Of a stretch of DNA of 11,077 nucleotides, positions 6,678 through 11,077 are shown piece after piece. This DNA comes from Leptotrichia sp. oral taxon 215 str. W9775 (lineage in GTDB: Bacteria > Fusobacteriota > Fusobacteriia > Fusobacteriales > Leptotrichiaceae). Where the stretch lies: positions 46,009 through 57,085 of the forward strand of contig NZ_KI272861.1 in NCBI RefSeq assembly GCF_000469505.1, written 5' to 3'. The notes under the pieces are model-generated. The model was given only the letters and a program-made list of their open reading frames with translations. It had not been told where the DNA came from and searched no databases. The stretch's first letter is position 1. Every line of letters starts with the position of its first letter. A program made the position numbers and the translations under genes.

Positions 6678-7147
6678 GTGTTATATGTTTTCACAATCTA
6701 AATGAAGAAAATGGTTATTTAAGTAATTGGTATCTATCACCATTTACAGTAGAGAAGAAAAATTTTTCATCAATGGAACAATTCATGATGTATCGAAAAG
6801 CGATTTGCTTTGGCGACGAAGCAGTAGCTAAAAATATACTTTCCACTGATGATACCTCCCAAATCAAGGTACTTGGAAGACAAGTAAAAAATTATGATGA
6901 GCATATCTGGAACGGTATTAGGCAGATTGTAGTTTATGAAGGGCTTTTGGCAAAATTCTCACAGAATGAGGATTTAAAAGATAGACTTAAATCTACCGGA
7001 GAAGCTATATTAGCAGAATGTGCGGTAAAAGACCTAATTTGGGGTGTGGGATTATCAATGAAAGATCCTAACAGGCTTGATAAAACAAAATGGAAAGGGC
7101 AAAATTTGCTTGGATATACACTTATGATGGTGCGGGAATGTTTGTAA
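6674..7147 (+). CDS. NADAR-family (YbiA-like) protein; candidate ADP-ribose-removing antidote
   Basis: All the family hallmarks are present in 157 aa. They include SNW (17-19), SSMEQFMMYRKA (32-43, with E35 and K42), LGRQVKNYDEHIW (67-79), AKFSQN (93-98) and TGEAILAECAVKDLIWGVGL (108-127, with E115, D120 and W123). W-KGQNLLG...LMMVRE (140-155) closes the domain. NADAR stands for NAD and ADP-ribose associated; E. coli YbiA is the best-known relative. Members have been reported to remove ADP-ribose from guanine, and the antitoxin DarG1 of the DarTG1 phage-defence system contains this domain. Length is normal for a single-domain member. The ATG overlaps the previous stop in an ATGA, implying coupled translation. 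With the DUF3990 gene two places upstream, it most likely reverses or limits that enzyme's action (inference). Confidence 0.9.
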   Translation: MSVICFHNLNEENGYLSNWYLSPFTVEKKNFSSMEQFMMYRKAICFGDEAVAKNILSTDDTSQIKVLGRQVKNYDEHIWNGIRQIVVYEGLLAKFSQNEDLKDRLKSTGEAILAECAVKDLIWGVGLSMKDPNRLDKTKWKGQNLLGYTLMMVRECL

Positions 7148-7158
7148 TTCAGTCTTAC

Positions 7159-7177
7159 TTGGGAACAGCGTAAGTTG
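7159..7177 (+). repeat. Domain-entry direct repeat, copy 3 (hsdS remnant)
   Basis: TTGGGAACAGCGTAAGTTG is identical to copy 1 at 4378-4396. It begins 12 bases after the NADAR stop codon, so the module ends almost exactly at the recombination-prone start of a recognition domain. Confidence 0.85.
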
Positions 7178-7654
7178 TCATCACTATGCGATAAATTTAC
7201 AGATGGAGATTGGATTGAGGCAAAAGACCAAAGTAATTCAGGTGTTCGTTTAATACAAACAGGCAATGTGGGAGTTGCAGAGTACCTTGATAAACCTAAC
7301 AATAAAAAATGGATATCCAATGACACTTTTGAAGCATTACATTGTGAGGAAGTGTTCGAGGGCGATATTCTAATTTCAAGATTGCCTGAACCAGCCGGAA
7401 GAGCTTGTATACTGCCGAATTTAGCTTCAAAAATGATTACTGCGGTTGATTGTACGATAGTAAGAGTTTCTAAGGATACAAGCAATAAGTTTTTACTTCA
7501 ATATCTATCTTCACAAAAATATTTTGATGAAGTAAATACTTGTCTTGCGGGTGGAACACGACAAAGAATTAGCCGAAGTAACCTTGCAAATTTCGATGTG
7601 GCGATACCCGTTAAAAAGAGTGAACAAGAAGTTATAGGTATATATTTTGAGAAA

Positions 7655-7687
7655 CTCGACAACCTTATTACCCTTCATCAGCGTAAG
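7655..7687 (+). repeat. Domain-exit direct repeat, copy 3 (hsdS remnant)
   Basis: This matches copies 1 and 2 at 32 of 33 bases. The stop codon follows at once, so homology to hsdS ends precisely at this repeat. The bracketed donor domain is 477 bp, a whole number of codons. Confidence 0.87.
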
Positions 7688-7777
7688 TAAAAAAAGAAAT
7701 AGTAAAAGATAAAAGAAGTGCCTTTAAAAAGCAATTCGGTATGTAAAGACATATATTGAAAGTTAGGAGGAATTACA

Positions 7778-10700
7778 ATGGTTTTTAATAAAGAGTCAGA
7801 TTTTGAAGAGGCTTTAATTAAAATCTTATCCGAGAAGGGTTGGGAAAAGGAAGTCCTGAAAAACTACTCTGAAAAAGATTTGCTGAGGAATTGGGCAGAT
7901 ATTCTTTTTGAGAATAACAGAGATATTGACAGATTAAATGATTATCCTCTGACTGACAGTGAAATACAGCAAATATTAGAGCAGATTGAGGCACTCAGAA
8001 CACCGTTAAAATTAAATGGATTTATCAATGGTAAAAGTGTTTCTATCGTTAGAGATAACCCTGATGATAGTTTGCACTTCGGTAAAGAGGTCAGTCTTAA
8101 AATATATGACCGCCGAGAAATTGCAGCAGGTCAAAGTAGATACCAGATTGTACAACAACCGAAATTTCCTACCAAGTCAAAACTGCTTAATGATCGTCGT
8201 GGAGATTTGATGCTTCTTATAAATGGTATGCCTGTGATTCATATTGAACTAAAAAGAAGTGGTATACCGGTAAGTCAAGCCTATCATCAAATTGAAAAAT
8301 ACTCTCGAGAGGGTATTTTTACAGGGCTATTTTCACTTGTCCAGATTTTTGTTGCAATGGAACCGAAAGAAGCAGTATATTTTGCAAATCCCGGTCCTGA
8401 CGGCAAGTTCAATCAAGATTATTATTTTCATTGGGCTGACTTTAATAACGAGCCAATAAATGAATGGAATAAAGTAGCATCAACACTTCTTTCTATTCCT
8501 ATGGCTCACCAGCTCATCGGATTTTATACAGTTGCCGATGATTCTGATGGTGTTCTCAAGGTAATGCGAAGTTATCAGTATTTTGCGGCAAGTGCTATTT
8601 CAGATAAGGTTGCTAAGGGAAAATGGGAAGGCAATAATCAACTCGGAGGCTATGTATGGCATACGACAGGATCAGGAAAGACAATGACGAGCTTCAAATC
8701 GGCACAGCTTATTGCCAGCTCAAAAGATGCAGATAAAGTAATTTTTTTAATGGATAGAATTGAGCTTGGGACGCAATCTCTTAAAGAATATCGTGGATTT
8801 GCTGATGAAAATGAGGATGTGCAGGCGACAGAAAATACGAATGTACTTATAAGCAAACTTAAAAGCTATGATCCTGCTGATACATTGATTGTTACCTCTA
8901 TTCAGAAAATGAGCAATATCAAAGATGAAGCAGGTGGACTAAATGCCCGAGATATTGAGATTATAGGCGATAAACGGATGGTGCTTATTGTTGATGAAGC
9001 TCATCGTTCTACATTTGGAGATATGCTCATTACAATCAAAAATACTTTTCCTAATGCAATGTTTTTCGGTTTTACAGGAACACCTATTCAAGATGAGAAT
9101 CAGAAAAAGAAAAATACCACGACAACGGTTTTTGGCAATGAGTTGCATAGGTACAGCATTGCGGATGGAATAAGAGATAAGAATGTGCTGGGATTTGATC
9201 CCTATAAAGTGTTAACCTTTAAAGATAAAGATGTTCGTAAAGTTGTAGCACTTGAAAAAGCCAAAGCAAAAACTGAAGAGGAAGCAATTTCTGATCCTAC
9301 TAAAAGCAAAATATATTATAAGTATATGGATGCCAATCAAGTACCAATGGTGGGAAACTTTGATAATAAAGGAAATTACATTAAGGGTATAGAAGATTAT
9401 ATCCCTAATGTTCAGTATCAAACAGAAGAACATACTAAAACTGTTGTAAAGGATATAGCGGATAATTGGTTGACGCTGAGCAGAGGAAGTAAATTTCATG
9501 CTATATTTGCTACAAGCAGTATACCAGAAGCAATTAACTATTATCGTTTGATGAAAAGCGAGCTTCCACACCTTAAAATCACAGCACTATTTGATTCAAG
9601 CATTGATAATAATGGAGGTGTCCAGTTTAAAGAGGGTGGGCTTATAGAGATTATTGAGGATTATAACTCGCTTTATGGGCAGGATTTTACCATTCCTACC
9701 TTCCATAAAATGAAAAAGGATATTGCTTCCCGTTTAGCACATAAGAAACCTTATAAAAGAATTGAAAACGAACCTGAGAAACAAATTGATTTGCTGATTG
9801 TAGTTGATCAAATGCTTACAGGCTTTGACTCGAAATGGATTAATACTTTATATATGGATAAGATGTTGCGTTATGAGAATATCATTCAGGCATTTTCCCG
9901 TACAAATAGGCTGTTTGGACCGGATAAGCCATTTGGTACAATCAGATATTATAGAAGACCACATACAATGGAGAGCAATATAAACGCTGCCGTAAAGCTC
10001 TATTCAGGAGATAGACCACTCGGGTTATTTGCCCAACATCTTATAGAAAATCTAAAGGAAATGAATCGGCTTTTCGAAAATATTTTTGATATTTTCGAAG
10101 GTGCAGGAGTTTCAAATTTTGAGAGATTGCCGGCAGATATAGACGCTTGTAAAAAATTTGCAAAAGATTTCAAAGAGTTTAATGAATTTTTAGAAGCTGC
10201 AAAAATTCAGGGATTTAAATGGAATATATCTTCTTATCAAGACGACACAACGGTAGAAAACATTGATGTGGCAATTGATGAAAAGACTTACCTGATTTTA
10301 GTTCTTCGTTATAAAGAATTGACAGGAGGAGGTTCTACTCTCGGCGGCGATGATGTACCGTATGATTTGGACGGATATATTACAGAAATCGACACCGGCT
10401 TGATTGATTCAGATTATATGAATTCCAGGTTTGATAAATATATTAAATTATTAAATGGAAATGGAGCAAGTACGGAGGATATTGAAAAGGCTGAGACTGA
10501 GCTCCATAAGACCTTTGCAATGCTAACACAAGAGGAACAGAAATACGCAAATATATTCCTGCACGACATTCAAAGGGGGGATGTTGAAATTACTTCAGGG
10601 AAAACGCTGCGGGATTATATCAATGAGTATTTATTAAAAGCGAAGAATGACCAAATTCACCGTGTTTCTGTCCATCTTGGAGTGGACGAAGATAAGCTAA

Positions 10701-10924
10701 GAGCTATTATGAGCTTAAAGCTTGTTGAAAGCAATTTAAACGAGTTCGGTAGATACGATGAATTGAAGCAGACTGTAGATAAGAAGAAGGCAAAAGATTA
10801 TTTTGAAAAGATTGAAGGAATAAAAATAATACCGCCAAAAGTTATGATGAAGGCTGATATATTGCTTCGTGAATTTATTCTAAGTGGAGGATTTGACATC
10901 GAATCACCATTGAATGAAGTATAA
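7778..10924 (+). CDS. hsdR: Type I restriction endonuclease subunit HsdR (nuclease and ATP-driven translocase)
   Basis: HsdR joins HsdM and HsdS, pumps unmodified DNA using ATP and cuts it at a distance. The 1048-aa protein is full length. The N-terminal nuclease has the PD-(D/E)xK pattern: D143 (RRGDLMLLI), E157 and K159 (HIELKRSG), and a QxxxY motif (Q171, Y175). The helicase motor follows. Walker A is TTGSGKT (296-302), the DEAH box is VDEAHR (405-410), and motif III is GFTGTP (431-436). Motif V is near 671-690 (VVDQMLTGFDS) and motif VI is QAFSRTNR (704-711). A C-terminal helical region binds the rest of the complex. The ATG follows AGGAGG (7765-7770) at seven bases. No strong promoter was seen in the 87 bp before it, so it is probably read from the operon. 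All catalytic motifs look intact. Confidence 0.96.
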   Translation: MVFNKESDFEEALIKILSEKGWEKEVLKNYSEKDLLRNWADILFENNRDIDRLNDYPLTDSEIQQILEQIEALRTPLKLNGFINGKSVSIVRDNPDDSLHFGKEVSLKIYDRREIAAGQSRYQIVQQPKFPTKSKLLNDRRGDLMLLINGMPVIHIELKRSGIPVSQAYHQIEKYSREGIFTGLFSLVQIFVAMEPKEAVYFANPGPDGKFNQDYYFHWADFNNEPINEWNKVASTLLSIPMAHQLIGFYTVADDSDGVLKVMRSYQYFAASAISDKVAKGKWEGNNQLGGYVWHTTGSGKTMTSFKSAQLIASSKDADKVIFLMDRIELGTQSLKEYRGFADENEDVQATENTNVLISKLKSYDPADTLIVTSIQKMSNIKDEAGGLNARDIEIIGDKRMVLIVDEAHRSTFGDMLITIKNTFPNAMFFGFTGTPIQDENQKKKNTTTTVFGNELHRYSIADGIRDKNVLGFDPYKVLTFKDKDVRKVVALEKAKAKTEEEAISDPTKSKIYYKYMDANQVPMVGNFDNKGNYIKGIEDYIPNVQYQTEEHTKTVVKDIADNWLTLSRGSKFHAIFATSSIPEAINYYRLMKSELPHLKITALFDSSIDNNGGVQFKEGGLIEIIEDYNSLYGQDFTIPTFHKMKKDIASRLAHKKPYKRIENEPEKQIDLLIVVDQMLTGFDSKWINTLYMDKMLRYENIIQAFSRTNRLFGPDKPFGTIRYYRRPHTMESNINAAVKLYSGDRPLGLFAQHLIENLKEMNRLFENIFDIFEGAGVSNFERLPADIDACKKFAKDFKEFNEFLEAAKIQGFKWNISSYQDDTTVENIDVAIDEKTYLILVLRYKELTGGGSTLGGDDVPYDLDGYITEIDTGLIDSDYMNSRFDKYIKLLNGNGASTEDIEKAETELHKTFAMLTQEEQKYANIFLHDIQRGDVEITSGKTLRDYINEYLLKAKNDQIHRVSVHLGVDEDKLRAIMSLKLVESNLNEFGRYDELKQTVDKKKAKDYFEKIEGIKIIPPKVMMKADILLREFILSGGFDIESPLNEV

Positions 10925-10936
10925 GAAATTCATTAC

Positions 10937-10987
10937 AAGGGGGCTGTCTCAAAATGGTTAAAATTTTGAGTTCAGCTTCTTTTTTTT
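10937..10987 (+). terminator. Strong Rho-independent-type terminator after hsdR, inside the second IS end
   Basis: GCTG (10943-10946) pairs with CAGC (10973-10976), and CTCAAAAT (10948-10955) pairs with ATTTTGAG (10963-10970) around a 7-nt loop, with a small internal bulge. G-U and A-U pairs extend the base of the stem. TTCTTTTTTTT follows directly. It should end transcription of the restriction operon. Since the left arm contains the presumed insertion-sequence terminus, the terminator seems to have come with that element. Confidence 0.72.
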
Positions 10988-11077
10988 GTCCAAATTAAAA
11001 ACTCTCTAATTTTTTGCAGTTCTCTGATTAGAATTTTTTTCTAAATCAAAGAAAAATTGCACTAAAAAATTAGAGAA
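10940..11077. mobile_element. Probable terminus of a second insertion sequence (partial)
   Basis: GGGGCTGTCTCAAAA starts 15 bases after the hsdR stop. This kind of terminus (GGG-CTGTCTCAAAA) is found on many bacterial insertion sequences, including IS1182-like ones, and differs from the IS30 end at the left of the window. No transposase is visible, because the window ends 138 bases in, and the family cannot be assigned. It marks the right edge of the restriction locus. The stretch holds a terminator and a long palindrome but no open frame I can support. Confidence 0.55.
11003..11076. repeat. Long imperfect palindrome (nested hairpin)
   Basis: The outer arms TCTCTAATTTTTT (11003-11015) and AAAAAATTAGAGA (11064-11076) are perfect 13-bp complements. 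Inside them TTCTCTG pairs with CAAAGAA with one mismatch. GATTAGAA (11026-11033) pairs with TTCTAAATC (11039-11047) with one bulged base, leaving a short T loop. The whole could form a cruciform or a long RNA hairpin. It lies within the presumed second insertion sequence and may be a structured subterminal region or a small repeat element. Confidence 0.7.

Larger units (their letters stand above)
7148..7690 (+). pseudogene. hsdS remnant: one promoterless recognition domain (spare specificity cassette)
   Basis: Directly after the NADAR stop, in the same frame, the sequence reads FSLTWEQRKLSSLCDKFTDGDW and continues through a complete recognition domain to KLDNLITLHQRK and TAA. This equals one half of an HsdS. 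It has no ATG near its start. TTG at 7175 is the only early alternative and has no convincing ribosome site. The C-terminal spacer is cut short, lacking the KSMLEKMF helix. The domain differs from both domains of the intact hsdS; LIQTGNVG, GDILISRLPEPAGRACI and GGTRQRISRSNL are visible. It is probably a silent donor that can recombine into hsdS through repeats at both ends. Expression as a half-subunit from the operon cannot be excluded. Confidence 0.82.

Noticed and set aside
4378..7687. Invertible hsdS system with site-specific recombinase
   Set aside because: The repeats are all direct, not inverted, and no integrase or invertase gene lies in the window. Only deletion, exchange or gene conversion is predicted.
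4853..7687. CRISPR array suggested by three 33-bp repeats
   Set aside because: The repeats are hundreds of bases apart, inside coding sequence, and encode the conserved HsdS spacer helix.
7175..7690. hsdS remnant as an independent gene starting at TTG 7175
   Set aside because: No adequate ribosome site precedes it, and the homology to HsdS begins upstream of this codon, so the start is artificial; I call it a remnant.
8650..9571. Minus-strand and alternative-frame open frames within hsdR
   Set aside because: They lie opposite or within conserved helicase motifs and show no recognisable domains or ribosome sites.

Overview
The window looks like an accessory island in an AT-rich bacterium. 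The first 100 bases are the last 33 codons of an outer-membrane beta-barrel protein. Its ending (GVGLRVIF) is the sort seen on type V autotransporters of Fusobacteriota, so a Leptotrichia-like host is my best guess, but it rests on this fragment and base composition alone. The restriction-modification genes that follow resemble the Firmicutes branch of these families, so horizontal acquisition is plausible (inference).

Layout, left to right. (1) Positions 2-103: 3' end of the autotransporter-like gene. (2) Positions 130-1427: a complete IS30-family insertion sequence with 14-bp perfect terminal inverted repeats, an intact DDE transposase and an internal hairpin-plus-T-run just inside its left end. 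(3) Positions 1440-1718: a near-consensus sigma70 promoter and a 69-aa Cro/C1-type regulator. (4) Positions 1774-10924: a type I restriction-modification locus in the order hsdM, hsdS, three extra genes, a promoterless hsdS remnant, hsdR. (5) Positions 10940-11077: what looks like the left end of a second insertion sequence, with a strong terminator hairpin and a long imperfect palindrome, cut by the window edge.

The part most worth attention is 5599-7147. Three tightly coupled genes encode a DUF3990-type protein (ADP-ribosyltransferase-like), a 139-aa protein of unknown function, and a NADAR/YbiA-like protein, a family linked to ADP-ribose chemistry and to removal of ADP-ribose from guanine. 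They sit between the functional hsdS and a spare hsdS half. This is the layout expected of an ADP-ribosylation toxin-antidote or defence module carried inside a type I restriction locus.

How the parts may work together. HsdM, HsdS and HsdR would form the methyltransferase and restriction complex. The small regulator probably controls its expression. The hsdS remnant after the NADAR gene carries a third target-recognition domain flanked by the same direct repeats as the two domains of the intact hsdS. Homologous recombination or gene conversion could therefore change DNA specificity. One simple deletion that would do so also removes the ADP-ribosylation module, so that module might act as an addiction element holding the locus together (inference). 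No tRNA, rRNA, CRISPR array, integrase or invertase is visible.
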